Assembly: GCF_001522545.3 (NCBI RefSeq)
Contig: NC_031769.1
Location: 15,161,487 to 15,225,486 of the forward strand
Direction: 5' to 3'
DNA from: Parus major
Taxonomy: Eukaryota > Chordata > Aves > Passeriformes > Paridae
DNA: 64,000 nucleotides
Shown here: positions 11,469-25,422 of the stretch, in pieces
Position numbering within the stretch: position 1 is the stretch's first letter
Layout of the letters: each line of letters opens with the position of its first letter
Made by a program: the position numbers and the translations under genes
The notes under the pieces: model-generated
What the model was told of the DNA's origin: nothing
Database searches by the model: none
Seen by the model: only the letters and a program-made list of their open reading frames with translations

Positions 11469-13859
11469 ACAGCAGAGAAGTGGTACTTCCCATTCCCTCA
11501 TAAGAATTATGCCCATCATGCTTGGTCTCCATTTCATAAGAACCAGAAGATTCCAATCCCCAGAGTAAAGCTCTGGACTAGGTAGAGGCAAGGAGAAATG
11601 CTGAAGAACAATTTTATAAACCACCGATTGTTAAAAATTTCTTGTTAAGTCAAGGTAGTATTTGAGAGACCATTTTTAAAGACAGAGGAAAGGAAAGCAA
11701 CTTTTTCAAAGCTCATAAAGACAAACAGCTGCAGAAGAGTTTGGTCTTTTATCTGCATTGCTGCTTGACTCCATCCTCCTGAGGCATTGCTAAGTCACTC
11801 TCTAGCTTTGTGGGCACACCTGTTTGGCCACTTGACTTTCTGAAGCTATTGGACCCCAAATGTCTGAGAGCTAAGAGACTACTCAAGCTGAGGCACAGTA
11901 GTCAAATTTTCTAAACATCCATTTAATTAAAGACAGTTTGTTCCCAATTCTAAAGTCTGGAAGTGAGGGTATCAGTTTGAAATGTGAAGACTGCAGCTTA
12001 CACCCCTCTGTAATGGACATCAGCATCAGGTGCCTCATCATCAGGTGACATCATCCTCTAGGCTGTGAGATGGAGTCATCTTTTAAATCCCTCCCTATCC
12101 CAGACTGGGGTAGGATATGGGACATGTGAGAGTTGATCTGGTCTTCTGAAAGGATGCCTTCAGATGGGCAAGGATCCAGGCCTGGAATGCTGTTGGAGCC
12201 CTGTTATGTAGACCTACATCATCACATGTTGTTTCCACTCTTTAGCTGGTTTACACTTCCGTTACATATTATTTTAAGTCACCAGTGCTGGACAGTTTGG
12301 CTTTGTCATAAAATACTGACCTCAGTATAACAAGCACTATGCAAAATATCCACACTGAACAGCACCTATGACTAATGTAAGCTAAATCTCAATCTACCCA
12401 TCTCCATAAATGCTGAATAAAGTTTTGAAAATTCCTACTTCAGCAACAGCAGTGGAATTACAGTCACAGATGTCTATAGATTACCTCTCCAGCCATGTCC
12501 ATGGTAACACAAGCCAAAAGTAGCTGGACGTTTGCACTTGAATTCTCCAGATGAAGAATGTAGAGTTAATTGAACCCAGACGATACCAAAAGGAGAAATC
12601 CTGCCTGCTACAGTACAGCCTGCTGAAAGCTGCACCCTCCAGCAGAGACATGAGAATGTCTCCTTAGAAGGAAGTAAGGAATTCTCTCTGATTGAACTTG
12701 GCCCACTTGCTTCCCTACTGTGATGAGATCCATTGCCAACAAACAGAGGTGCAAAGAAATTCCCCTACAGTAACAGAATAACAGAACCTGGCAATCAAAA
12801 AAGCAAGAGGAAGAGTTAGTCTCTGACTCCTGGGTGTACCAGGAATACCAAAGCAGTAATGTCTCTCACCTTACCATTTTGTCTGTGGTGAATTACAGAA
12901 GAGGAGGCACGTGCAGGGGACACATTCAGGCACTGCAAATCTTCCCTCTCAGTTTTGCTCCCAAATGCATTTCTGCCCAACAGAGCTTCCCAACTTAATT
13001 TTCTGGCATGAGTCATCAGTAGAATGTAATGCTAGAAAACATCTGCTGGATTGTATGAAGTGGCACAGCTCCATGGCAGGTCACAGAGATTCAGAAAATG
13101 TCAAAACAGGTGTTGGGGTTTTTTTCAAGAATTAAGGGAGAAAGGTAGCATAAGGATTAGGCTTCTAGAACCTAAAAATACAGATGTCATTCTTATGACA
13201 CCCTGAAGAGTTTAGAAAAGTGCAGTGAGGACCCGTTTCAATGTTGAAAGTTCTGATGTTGAGAGATTAGTGTATCTAATGTTTGAGATTAGGACTAAGG
13301 CATGCAATCCAGATCCTGAACACATGGGTAGGCATTTGCTGCTTCCTCGTGCAGAAGCCAGAAAGGAGCTGTATGGCCAATGGTGTGGAGAGCCTCTGGA
13401 TGCTTCCAGGTATTTAAACAGAGGTTACTGAACCAATGAAATACAGGTCAAGAGTGCTACTGGTGGTACTGAAGATACTATGCAGATACTCCATTACCTT
13501 TGACAATAAAGATCAGCATCTGGATGATTTTAAAGTTTTGATTAGGATCAGTGTTTAGGAATGTAAAACTTTATATGCTAATTGTTGCTGCATTCTGCAG
13601 AGACTAGAAAGCAACTAATATACCAAGTACCACTAATATACCATACTATAAGTACTTCTCAGCCTTGTTTCATTTTCCTATAACAGCAAGTCCCTGGACA
13701 CCCTACAAGCTTGCATTAGGGATGAATAACAAAAAGCATCTTGAAGAAAAAAGCTATACTTGTTAAGCCTTGAGGAAGATGAAAAGGTTGGGAGATAAAC
13801 TGAAGCACAGGGATTTTAGGCCTCTTATATAAAAGTTTTTGCTGCATATGAGCCACTTC
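11469..13859. other. Unique non-coding stretch
   Basis: Nothing recognisable beyond AT-rich single-copy DNA. Open frames are short and look random. Confidence 0.55.
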
Positions 13860-16800
13860 CTTTCTTTATGACTTAGAGATAGGATCGATCAGGTTTCATT
13901 TGGGAAGAAAGCACTTCTAGACAAGCCACACTTGCTGCATCTTTCAGAGCCCTGATCATTGTGGAGAAGAGGGGTGCTACCCACTACTGTACAACATGGG
14001 GTTTCTGACCCAGAAGCCTTGTCAAACTGCTTGATGGTAAACTTAATTTTAGCATTTGTAAAGCCAGGGGATCTACACATGCTGCTGTGACAGTATCACA
14101 CAGGCCCAGTGTGACGAAGATCGGTATTAGAGGGTTTTCAGTGGTGCCAGGTTAGTCTTGCTGTGCCCTGTAGGGCTCAGCAGCACAGAACAGGACTGGT
14201 GTTAGTGCAGTTTTACAGCAACTCCAGAGGCAGTGAGGGCTGGGTTATGATTAGAAAACCTACAGCCAACAATTTATTTTTGCAGCACCATGAAAAGACT
14301 GAAAAGTTAGGGATAGCACTGGTGTTAGAGGGTTTTCCAGGGTTTGGCCCATGAGTTAGAGGAAGCAGTGATCTGGCTGCATATCATGTTGTGAGTTCCA
14401 GCTCCTAAATACTGGAAATCTATGAGGCAAAGGCCTTATACTACATCTGAATATCTGAATTACTAACTGGGTAAATAAGGCCATGGGTAGGGTTAGAGCT
14501 AACACTATCTTACTGTGACTTTCTTCAGGGATAAAAAAGGAAGAGGGATTGCTCTCCATGGTATCCTAGACTATAAACTACTATTCTTTTATATTTCACA
14601 CTAAGATTATGATTTAGAGCTACCATTCTGACCGAAAGTAGTCAAGCAGAATATTTTCATTACATAGGTCTATGTCTAGGAAGCTGGGGATTTTTTAAAA
14701 AAGAAGTTGAGAAATTAAAATTGAAAGTCGCATAAAGTTTCATTCGAAGGTAGAACTTCTTCCCATGAGAAAATCTTATTTTAAGGTTAGAGTTAAGGTT
14801 AGAGAAACTAATAGACTCAAAACTTACCCTCATCAGAATGAAGAAACCTTTTGTAGGCCAGGGATTCATACAGAAAAATGTATTAGTGTACAACCTGCAG
14901 ACACTAAGGGGAAGCAGCTAATAGTAGAGTTGGAGGGTTTAGAGTAACTCCTAGTTTCTGAATTACAGAATTACATTCTGGTTACAGAGACACAATTGTC
15001 AGATGGGTTATTTTTTGTTGCATCCTGCAAGTGGAGAAGCTTCATGGGGATGAGGGGTAAATGTGAGTCCAGGAGATTGTTTATGACTTCAAGGACAACT
15101 GGGTGTACTGGACACTTCTCACAGTACCTTGTGATTTTCATTTGAAAATGCCTTAAACCAAGGTGGGGGGTGGAGATGTGTGTACATGTGTCAGAGTTGC
15201 ATTATAAGAAACTACAGCAGGGATAATGTCTGGTCTTGCTGTGCCTTGTTCATTCTAGAAAGACAGGAAGAGGATCTAGATGACTAAAAAGCTGTGTATC
15301 CCACACAGTAAATAACAATACAAGGACAAGAGCTCTTGTTCTCATCAAAATTTTCTGTGTAGTACTGAAGAAGAATGAATTTTCTGGCTGCGTCTGGTTC
15401 TGTGAAACCACTCTGCTCCCTCCAGCTTTACCCCAAATCCCCACCCAAAAAAAGCATGAAGTTAATTTCGGCAGGAGTTATTTCAGACTGAAACTAAGCT
15501 TTTTGACCATTCTATCAGCTGCTTCCACCCTTACTGCCTGGAGCATGCAAGACAACACATCAAGACCTGGACCCCAGAAGCAGGTGGTGGATGGGGAGCA
15601 CCTTCCCTGAAATCATCACAGAAGGGCTTGGGACTACCAAACTCCTCTTCTCACATCATCCTTCTAAGCTCTTGCATAGCAAGAAAATCAGGTTCAGCTG
15701 TTTCTGCATCCCTGCTCACAGCCACAAATCCCAAATGGATGCACATGGCATGCCCACATATAGAGAGACCTGAGGGGCAGACTGCCTTCAGTTCACCAAC
15801 AGATTTTCAACCTCTGCCTGCCCACTACACCATCCCACAGGGAAGGCATTTGGGTCTCACAACCAATCCCCGTGCATAAGCTCAGAAGCTTCCAAAATGC
15901 CATACCTACCTGAAGTCATGATAAAAGGATCTTGACCATCAAATATAATTCCTCTCCATAAAATCCTCCTTGCTCTGCAAAAAGCACCAAGAACAGATTA
16001 TTTTGCTTGTACAACTCAAACCTTAAACTTGACATTAACTTAGCCTGTCTACATAGTCCTGAGGGAACCTTTTCTTGGAATGTAACACTGGGTGTGCAAA
16101 ATGATGTAACGACTTCAACTCTCCAAAGCAGAACTCTTCTTTCCCAAAATCTTGTTGCTGCAAAGCAACTACAGAAAAATATCTCTTAATGCATTGAGAT
16201 CTACCCCCAGCATTCAAGGCAGTTATGTAGACAGGACCTGATTTACCTGAGTATCTCTAATTTCTGTCCTTTCCTGACATTTTAGAAGCTGCAGGAAGCA
16301 GCAAGGAGAGGCTCTTTACATGCTTTAAGTACTCTCCCATCACCTTGACATTAGTAATTATACTCCAAGATAGCTCCAGCCTAAAGCCCATAAACAGATG
16401 CCTCTCTTACTCTCTGTGCCCTGCACAAAAACACTGTCTGGATGCTTTAAATCCCCATGTCCCTAATTGTAATCTAATCCCTAACATCATAACTTCCCAG
16501 GGGACCATAAACTACATTAGAAGCCCCAATTCTCTTTAGTATGAATCCTCCCCCTCTCTTTCTGGCCTGTGCAGGATACAGGTAGCAGAACTTGTTTGTC
16601 TCGTTCATTTTTCTCTGCCTCTAACCTGAAATGTGTTGTGAAATGCAATTATATAGCAGGACACAACAGCCTTCAGCCCCCATGGTTTATTGTCCAGGCT
16701 TTACAGCATGTCTCAGTAAAAATGTCTTTAAGTGCATAAATGTCTGTCACGAGAAATTTACCCCTAAAGTGATACATAGCCCATGGGGCCATGCCATTCC

Positions 16801-17210
16801 TGAAATCAGTTAAGTCAGAGAAGCAAAAGCAGCCAGACTGGTTATTCTTGTCACAACCTGCAGGGCCCAGAAAGGCAGGCAGAGAGCTGCTTTTAGTGGG
16901 GCACTTGCACGATTTGCAGAAGTGGTTGGTCCCCTGAGTACATTTGAGGTTGAAGCTGTTTAGGAGTTCAGAGCTGAAGGAGTTTTAGGACATCATTACA
17001 GCCTCATCATGCAGTGGCCAGCCAGGGAGTTGGGATGTAAGAGGAATATAGTACACAGACCAGAGGATCTCTTCCTGTTTGAACTGCTACCCAGGTACAT
17101 TTCAGGTTGAGGTTAGGCTTAGGTCTAGGGTTTCAAAATCTAAAGCAGACAGACAGGCTTTTCTTGCTGTATCAGGCAGAGCACAGAAAGTTCAGTAAGC
17201 AGACACTTCT
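13860..17210. repeat. Field of decayed, related repeat units
   Basis: The same core recurs at irregular intervals. CTTGCTGTGCCCTG lies at 14157-14170, CTTGCTGTGCCTTG at 15235-15248, CTTGCTGTATC at 17163-17173 and CTTGCTGCAT at 13931-13940. Looser versions lie near 15015 and 16847. Several copies are followed by a GGGC-CAG-CAGAA-type segment. Between them are recurring phrases such as TTAGAGGGTTTTC (near 14127 and 14325), GTACATTT-AGGTTGA (near 16938 and 17093) and GGTTAG-rich runs (14784-14804, 17105-17125). Some neighbouring copies are about 200-225 bases apart. This suggests an old tandem or satellite-like array broken up by mutation. I do not recognise the family, and a dot plot would be needed to define the unit. 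Confidence 0.4.
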
Positions 17211-17371
17211 TGGTAGGCTAGATTCCTGTCTAGCTCTTTCAGATATTAGCCTAATGATCCAGAAAACACTGCATTTCAAGTCATAATTACTGTAATACTT
17301 TCCAGGGCCTATAAATTAAAATAATTCTGCTGCTTGGGTAGCTCTATGCCTTTCTCAGCCCCTGACAAAGT

Positions 17372-17840
17372 GAATGGTTTGGGTTGGAAGTGACTTTAAA
17401 GACCACCTATCTCCAAACCTCTTGCCATGGCCAGGGAACTTTCCACTTGCCCAGTGGAAAAGTGGGCTCACAGTCCCATCCAGCCTGGCCTTAACTACTC
17501 TGGGAATGGGGAATTGACAACCTCTCTGGGCAACCTGTTGCAGTGCTTCACCACCCTCACAGTAAAAAATTTCTTCACAATAGCTGGTCTAAACCTACCC
17601 TCCTTTAGCTTAAGGCCATTACCCCTTGTTCTGTCACTACATGTCCTTGTGTTATGTCCCTCCCCAGCTTTTTATAGGCCACCCTTATGCACTTCGTGGC
17701 TGCTGTAAAGTCTCTCCCAAGCCTTCTCTTCTCCAGGCTCCACAGCCTCAACTTTCACAGCCTGTCTTCATCAGAAAGGTGCTCCAGCCCTGTGATCAGC
17801 TTAATGGCTCTCCTCTGAACTCAGTGGCTCTCCTCTAGGA
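17372..17840 (-). mobile_element. CR1 LINE 3' region, minus orientation
   Basis: The plus strand carries the reverse complement of a CR1 3' end. GGTTTGGGTTGGAAGTGAC is followed by the CAACCTCTCTGGGCAACCTG landmark, CTCACAGTAAAAAATTTCTTC, CCTTGTTCTGTCACTACATG, TTCTCTTCTCCAGGCT and GGTGCTCCAGCCCTGTGATC. The terminal tail repeat is missing at the left edge. The element is truncated at its 5' side near 17840, where a short CTCAGTGGCTCTCCTCT duplication occurs. Many substitutions and small indels break the ORF2 frame. It is an inactive copy. Confidence 0.92.
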
Positions 17841-19099
17841 GCCTCTTTTTATATACAGGAATCTACAATGTTAGAGACACTGAAGTATCTTGAGTTAATA
17901 GGAGTCAAAATCTTATACTGTCCTTTATTTCAGGGACAGTTTTCTGGGTGTTTTGTGATGGATATCCAAGAGACAGCGAAGGAATCTAAGGCATGAAGGA
18001 ACCTGAATGCCTCAGGGGCATGAGAGCTGGGAAGTGACAATGTGTGTGAGGACACCAAGGCGGAACATTCTGTTACTGAAGAGCTTTGTTTCCTGTTTAT
18101 GTAGTGTTGAGGCTGGGGCTTGAGCTAGCACATGGGAGTCAGTCACTTTAAAATGTGCCTGTCTCTGTCTTGCAAGGGTCATGCTCAATAAATGCTGAAT
18201 TGTTTTGTCTGGAAGTGTCTTCAGTGGTGCCCCTGGTGGCCCTGAACACCCTGTGGAGGACCAGCCATCCTGCTGACATCCCAGCCTGCCTGCTCCCTTT
18301 GGAGCAGGTGGGTGCTGGCAGCACTGTGAGCAAACCAATCACAGCAGCACAGGACAGGATATCTACCTCCAGCTTTAAACACTTCAGGAATATCTCCTTA
18401 CCACAGTAACGTGGGGAAGCCATGGTTTCCTCCCCTCTACCCATGTCCACAGCCCTCTTGGCCACCAGAGGATGCCCCTCTGGCATTCTTCCCAGGGCAG
18501 ATGACCCCTTCTGTGCTCCTTTCACAAAAGGAAAGGAAGAAACTGCACATCTGCCTGCAGACTTGGTGATGTGTGTTAGACATCAATTTCTGATTCTTGC
18601 AGGTCAGCAGGTAACCTCTGTAAGTAAACGAGCATCCAAATTAAAGACAGGCATGTTGCAACAAGGGAACTCAATCTGATTCCAAAGGTGAAAGATCAAG
18701 TTTATTAACTAAGCCACCCACCTCCCCAGGAATATTACAAGAATTAAAACCAGACTTCCTGGTGTTATATATGCAACGGCTGTCAACAGCATAAATTATG
18801 CCTGAAGATGTTTTAGCTGCTGCTACGAAAAAAGTATGGAGACTTCTTTTGATTTAAGGGTTGCAAAGTTGTTTGGTGTTTTTTTTAAATTTATGTGGAC
18901 AACAGCCTATCCTCTACCTACAGACTTGGACAATTGTGGTAAGCTGTCCCTTAAGGGTGCAAAGCAGATATCCAAAGATTTACAATATTTTTCAATGAAA
19001 AATCTTCTTTTGTTGTTGAAATGAGAAATTCAAAATGAGATAATGTGTTCCAGCTACAGTCATCCCTGAAAACTACTGGTAGGATAAAAATTTTACTTA
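17841..19099. other. Unique stretch with one weak LTR-like patch
   Basis: No gene is seen. Near 18145-18210, a TTTAAAA is followed about 40 bases later by CAATAAATG and a GT-rich stretch, which loosely resembles an LTR R region. No LTR ends or flanking retroviral sequence are visible, so it is not called as an element. Confidence 0.45.
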
Positions 19100-20110
19100 G
19101 AAAACAAGACTTGAATTAACAGTTCCTTTATGATCATTAAGGGCATTGTATCCCAATAGTTTATGGCAGTTCTCATACAAATACTAAGTGTTAAAAGTCA
19201 AAATGAACAGCTGATCTGCAATCTAATCAGTGTTGAAAGTTACTGCAGAGGCTAGAAAGGCTGACAGCTCATTTGCAGCACAAAGAGGAATTAGCATACC
19301 ATTCATGATAGACAGAGTTGGAACCAATAAGAAAGAAATTACCTTCTCTCCATTAGTTGTACTGATTAAGCATGTTTTCACAGTATTTCCTTGAATGGAC
19401 ATGAGCATTATTGATTTAATTCAGTTCAGGCTGGTGTAAATCAGGACAAATTCAATTTTAATCAGTGAAATTAGACTAATATGAATAGGTTCATCATTGT
19501 ATTTTCTCTGTGATCAATTCATGCATGTGAGCTTCATCACGTAATAATTTTTTCTAAATTTCCCATCTGTGCTTAGAGTAAATGGTCATAACAATAATTG
19601 TAAAGCCTCCCACCAGAATTAATCTGATAAGATGATTGTAAGCTTGGCACTTGGCATGAAAAAGAGTACACAAGATGTGTTGAAATCTCTCTGGGGAAAC
19701 AGCCAACCATCAGCAGTAGCTGTCTGATTCTTTCTTGAGGAAAATTGACAAAATAAAAAACCTGCAATCTACATTTATTTAGGTTTTTCTTTTAAATTAA
19801 AAAGATTGATCACACAAGATCCTGCGACTGAGTGAATTGACTATTAGTCAGAGAGTGGATTAATTTTGCCTGTGTGCTTGCTAATTATCTAAAACCAAAG
19901 CAAAATCCAGGAAATTGCTAATTCGTTGATACTACACACTACTGCTTGCAAAACATTCTTTTGTGGAAGTATTACTCTGCTTAAAGTGATAAAAGCTATT
20001 CTGAGCCATAAAGACCATCTGATTGAGGGCATGTTAGAGACTCGAATGCAGGATCAGCCTGACGACCAACCAGATGTTTATAAAATCATTTTCCCATTAA
20101 GTGCTGGGAA
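19100..20110. promoter_or_regulatory. Possible conserved non-coding element
   Basis: This kilobase is AT-rich and repeat-free. It is dense in homeodomain-type cores (for example TAATTA at 19882-19887 and several TTAATT and ATTAAT words) and contains a GATA-type TGATAA at 19625-19630. The mixture of long AT-rich words with few homopolymers resembles deeply conserved developmental enhancers found in vertebrate gene deserts. That resemblance is an impression only, and only alignment to other birds and to mammals can test it. Confidence 0.25.
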
Positions 20111-23100
20111 ATTTTGATCCTTATGTATATACTGCTGCACTTTTTCATTGAAATCCTGCTTTGGGCACATGGGTGAAACATGATTCTGGAGTACCTGGCT
20201 GTGTTCTGCACACCCACCCTTACAGGTCACCTCCTCGCCACTCAGTGTCACCTACGCCAGCATCCAGTTCAGGGGAAGTTTCAAACTACGGAGTTCTCAT
20301 CTGATCTTTAATTTTGTTTTGGAAATGAGCCATACACAGCAGAAACAGAGTTGCAGCCTTGCCTCTGGATGTAGAAGAGTTTTATTTGCTGGCAGACAGT
20401 AGGAATGACCCTGAGCTCCCGTTTCTCATCCTTGTGGGGTATCTCCTGAAGTTCTGATGTTGCGGGTTGAGTGACACCATGTGGGTCTCTCCACAGAGTG
20501 TTACAGGTGTCCATCATACCTGCACATCTATGAGCTGAACAGCAACACTTCCCCAAAAATTCACTTGTACTTTTCAGACAAGGCTGCTGGACTCCGTAAG
20601 AGCTTCAGATCCCCTTTTCTGGCTTGTGCACAGATACAAATGTGCGACACAGACACACAAATGTTTATCCCAACAACTTGAGCAGTTTCCAGCTAGGCCC
20701 TGATTTCTCCTCACGTGGGGAAGGGAAGAGCTGGCAGCAGCAGGACACACAGCTCCCAGTGTTACAGCAGGAACAAGCAAGAGACAGTGGGGTTAGTGGA
20801 CATTGTCAGTGCTGCCTGAAATGGCTGTGAAAGCAAACAAAAGGAAACTGTTGGGAAGCACTAGGCCTGGATCCTAGCAGAGCTGGCTGGGTTTGTTGGC
20901 ATTGTGGCAGGGCTCTGTCCCCACCCACACATCATGGACTGACACCACAGCAATCTGCAAGAAGAATATACTCATTTTTTAATGAGAAATTCTGTGATTT
21001 ATCTGATAAGGGAGCAATTATCTGAAGACAATATCATCATTTGTGGGTAGGAAGCCATCCTCCATCATGCAAGGGATGTGACCAAACACAGTACATATTT
21101 TACTTTGGACTAAGTGTTCCCTTTCATCTAGAATGTGGCTTCCTTTCACAACTCTAGCTGGCTTGTATAAAGCTACCTTTCATCCGATTTCCTAATAAAT
21201 ATGTCTTTTAATTCACATGGGGTCAGTTGCCGGTGACTAGAATATTTTCTGCAGGAACGTGTCAGAGCAGGTACATAATACATCTACTACAACATATCTC
21301 GTTAAAGAATTAACTCTACAGGAGTGTATCACAATGCTTGAGCACCAGGAGCTGGCTGTGAGAGCCCTTCCCTCCCATATCACTTCATCCCCTCGCTGCA
21401 GAAGGGAGCTGCCGGGAAATCACAGAAATCTGATTTCCCAGGTAGTTGTGTTTATTCCCTCCTTTTTCTTAGAGAATGCTAAAAGAGCTTACTTCCTCTG
21501 GAGGAAAAGGGTAAAGCTCAAATTCCTATAAAAACCTGTTCCTAAACTCTTGAAAGCAGGAATAGTCTGTCCTCTGGGAAAGCAGTAGCAGCTTTAGAGC
21601 CCATTCACCCTCCTCTGCTGGGAGCCCCAGCATGCACTCGACCATGAGCTCATCCCTCTTCCTGCCAGCCAGGCAGATCTCCATCTCCCTCTAGGCTACT
21701 GCTGATCACAGTTCTTTACATCAGCGTCTATAGCTGACCAAGGCTTGCAGGCCTCGGGGTATGAATTTAAGTGGCTTCCAGGACTCCAAGAAGTCAGAGT
21801 CCTGCAGAACTGAGTCACCTCTGGTCATCATCCCACACATTTGAGGGACACAGTTACCCATTCAGTTCCTTTATTACAATTCAGTAGTGGCTCTTATCCA
21901 TCCCTTTCAAGCCATTCACCACCAAAATCCTTGAAGACTATAATTCAATTCCCACTGCTTCCACTGATTTGGTCTATCATAGAATATAACTATACACAGA
22001 GCTGGAATATGCATGTCTTTGAAACAATTTAGTTGCTGCTGCTTAAGAAAAATCCCTACCATCAGATCTTAATTTCTTCCCACAGAAAACAAAGAACAGA
22101 TTTTTTTAGTGTTTGGTCTGTTTCCTTGCTGCTATTACCAATGCACTGGCATTAGTTTAGAAGACCGTCCTACTAAGCATGACTGTCCTTTTTTTAAAAT
22201 AATTGCTAGGGGCAACTTAGCAGGCTCAAACAGGGCAGAGAGGGAGATGGGAAGAGAATTGCTTTGTTTTGCTCCATTGCACTCACAGTCCCCAAATTCT
22301 CTTTGATTTATCTTCTTAGACTGCTTTCACCATCCCAAACAGCCAGAATCACAACCTAATTTCTCCCATGTCAGCAGTAAGATTAAAATTGAATCACAGC
22401 TACCAGTTTTCTCCCTGCTGCATTATTTTAAATTATATGCTATAATATATCTGTGATCAACTTTATAGGCTATGGCAGAATAGCTGTTCAAACTGCCCAG
22501 CAGATACTAACTGTGTGGGCTTTCCCCACAAGTGACTTCCACTGGAACAATGGGATGTCACAGTTTGGAGCCCCTCCTGCATCCGATGTGGATAGTCTGA
22601 AAGGCACTCCACTCTTCAAAGCTGTATTAACCTGGTCTTAATTCTGAGGCTGTATGGTAGCTTAAGGGTAAAATGCTACAGAAATACTATGTTAGTCCCA
22701 AACAGGCAATTCAAATCTAGGAACTTGTTACTAAACATTATAAAATAGACTAAAATTAGAAAGATATGCAGAAGCACAATAAGGCACTTAAATAACCCTT
22801 CTTAGAGTAGGGTTCATGTGAAGACTGAACAGTTCTGATTAGCTTTTTGTTTGCAGCCTCTAGATTTTTGAGACATCTGATTTCTTTTTAATCATGTCAC
22901 ACAAGAACTGCTGCAAGCTTGTCAGGATGGGCACATAACAGGAGAGAAATGAGGAAGAAAAACACTCCAAGTTCTTCAGGAAGGATTAGGGTTATCCTGG
23001 AGCACACACATGGCATTGCTCCATATATTCAGCTTATAATCTGTTTCTCAGGAAGTTTCTGAGAGATATTAATGGGTGGTAGAGGAAGTACTTCATGCTC

Positions 23101-25330
23101 AAGTGGCTGAATAACATTTTGCAGCCTGTATTGAGGCAGTGGCCAGAGCTGCAATTTAGTTGTATCTGGATGACAAGCCTTGGGGTTTCTTTTTCACTGT
23201 TGAATCTGTTACATTTGTGGCACGGTATCAGCTCCCTGTATATTATGAAATTTACAAATGCAAAAGCAGGTAAGGTACATGTGCCCAAATTCTTGTACCT
23301 TGAGGAAAGATTAATTTATAAAAGCAGATTTTTTAACCTAGTGAGCAAAGCATTATCTCAAATGCAAAGACTCTTGTAGCTGTTGGAATCACCAGTGTTA
23401 TGGGGACTTCTTTTGATGTCCTAGAGTCAGTAAAAGGCAGGTTAAAATGGGAACTTTGAAATGGGTCCCTTTCAGTGCAGATGTGCTGACACTCAATTGT
23501 CTGTCCAAGCACCCCCTAGCCAAAAAAACAGGGATGCCAGCAGGAACATTGCCTGACTGACCTCCTTCCCTGCTTCTCTTCCCCCCATGCCACAGACACA
23601 GGGCAAGGTGATCACGACAGTGTTTCTGCCTCTGGTCACGTTCCCTGTGGGAGAAGGGTCAGCACAGGGCTGCAGCAGAGCTTTGGAAAGCCTCAGCCAA
23701 GACCCTGGTCTGATCACAGCGCGGGAGGGGCTCTTACTTCACCCTCAAGTTTGCATCATGCTCAATGGGAAGGGAATCTCGCACATCTGAGATCACTTCA
23801 AGTTACCACAGAAACTGAAAACATTTCAGTGTAAGGTGGTGGAGTCCACTGGAGGCCCTTCCTCCATTTTGGAGCTCTCCAACCAAGTCCCTGGAAGAAA
23901 AGAAGCTGCTTAGAGGACTGATGAAAATAATTGTTTTCCAGAACTTTTTGAACCACAGTTTGCATGGGTTCTACAAACATGTCCACACTTCATTTTTTGT
24001 TGTTCTTACAGAAGGGACTGGGAATAGCAACATTTTAAAGAATAAAGGAGGCATCAGTTGCAAAAGCATTTCCCACAGCTGCCTGTTTGGCAGAGCACAG
24101 CCCCAGGCTGCAGTTGGGAGAGCATTCTCTGTAAGAGCAAAACTTGCTTGGTTCACGCTAAGGAGCTCCTGCCCCCCGACAGTTATTTCTGTCCATGTGC
24201 TGTATTTCAGCATCTTTTTACGGTTTGTTGAACTGTGGCATCATGCAAGCTTAAGGAAATTTTCAAGGAAAAAGTTGTGGGCTTGTGGAGGTTACTTTTG
24301 CCTCTGATGCGTGGTTTTCATGTCTGGTTTAAATGAAAAACACCTACAAGCAGAGTAATGGCACAATGGACAAAGCAGTGTAGGCAGGAAGGAAGGCAGC
24401 TCAGAGCAGTGATTTTTAAACAGCTTTGACCTCAGAGAAATTGTGTGTATAACTGCAGTGTGAGATGCCCAAGCACTGCAGGCTGTGCCCTGTCCTGATA
24501 CATCCCTTCTGCTCATCCATCCTCCTCTCTTTGCCATTTCCCCCTCTGTGGGCTGGGGGTGCCATGCTCAAATGCCATGAGCTCTATGTTGTCCACCTGT
24601 TATTTCAGGAGGTTTTATGATACTGGGGGCTTGTGGCTTTATATTCACCACTTCAGGTGTTCATGTAAAAGGGAAATGGAATTAATGCTTTAGCTTTTGT
24701 GATATTTTTGTTTTAAAATTCAAGATCCCCAAAAGAGCCTTAGCTCCTCCAGGCCTTCAAGCACCTAATCCCACTGTAGATGATATCTGTCTAATGGCCT
24801 GAAAAGGAACGTCAGAAGGGTGCCAGTAAAAGCTTCTCCTCTGTCACATCAACAAATTGTCCAATAAAACCATGCTGGCAGATTTGACAAAGTATTAAAA
24901 AACCACACCAAAACCACCAAACAAAGAACCCAGGCTTTCTTTACACACAGGATAAACAAGCAATAGAATGCAAAATCAGTGTATCTGTTTCCTCCATGGG
25001 TCTTCTTTTAAAACTGGTACCTTGTCAGTTAGATTACTGGTGAAAAGGAAACAGAAAGATGATACTAGCTGGATTTCAGGGATGTGATAGTAAGATTCCA
25101 CTGCTTATTCATGGTGCATTAGTTTGAAAGAGAAAAGACATCTCTCTGAATGGCCCTCATGATAGTCTTGTGAGAATAAGTAACAGACAGAGTGGAGCCC
25201 ATCTGGGATTTTACTAGTTAGACTCTCTCAGGGCAAAGACCTTGATTGCATTAAAATATAATCTTGAATGACACCATTTGACTCTTGCAGAAATAATTTC
25301 ACATGTATTAAACTGGGATTGCATATAACA
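20111..25330. other. Unique non-coding stretch
   Basis: No recognisable repeat or gene is seen. Slightly GC-richer patches (21550-21830, 23480-23760) carry only random-looking open frames. Confidence 0.55.
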
Positions 25331-25422
25331 TTATGTAATTTTTATCAGTTGCTTCACAATCGAATATTTTGTTCCTGCATCCAAGGCATTAAATTTCATT
25401 AATTTAATTTCATCTTATCAAG

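Noticed and set aside
14784..14804. Interstitial telomere repeat
   Set aside because: GGTTAGAGTTAAGGTTAG is only loosely similar to (TTAGGG)n and has no perfect units. Treated as part of the degenerate repeat field.
15910..15974. Minus-strand 65-base interval with a GTAGGT donor and a T-rich acceptor, open in one frame
   Set aside because: Too short for its open frame to be informative, it sits inside the decayed repeat field, and no partner exon was seen.
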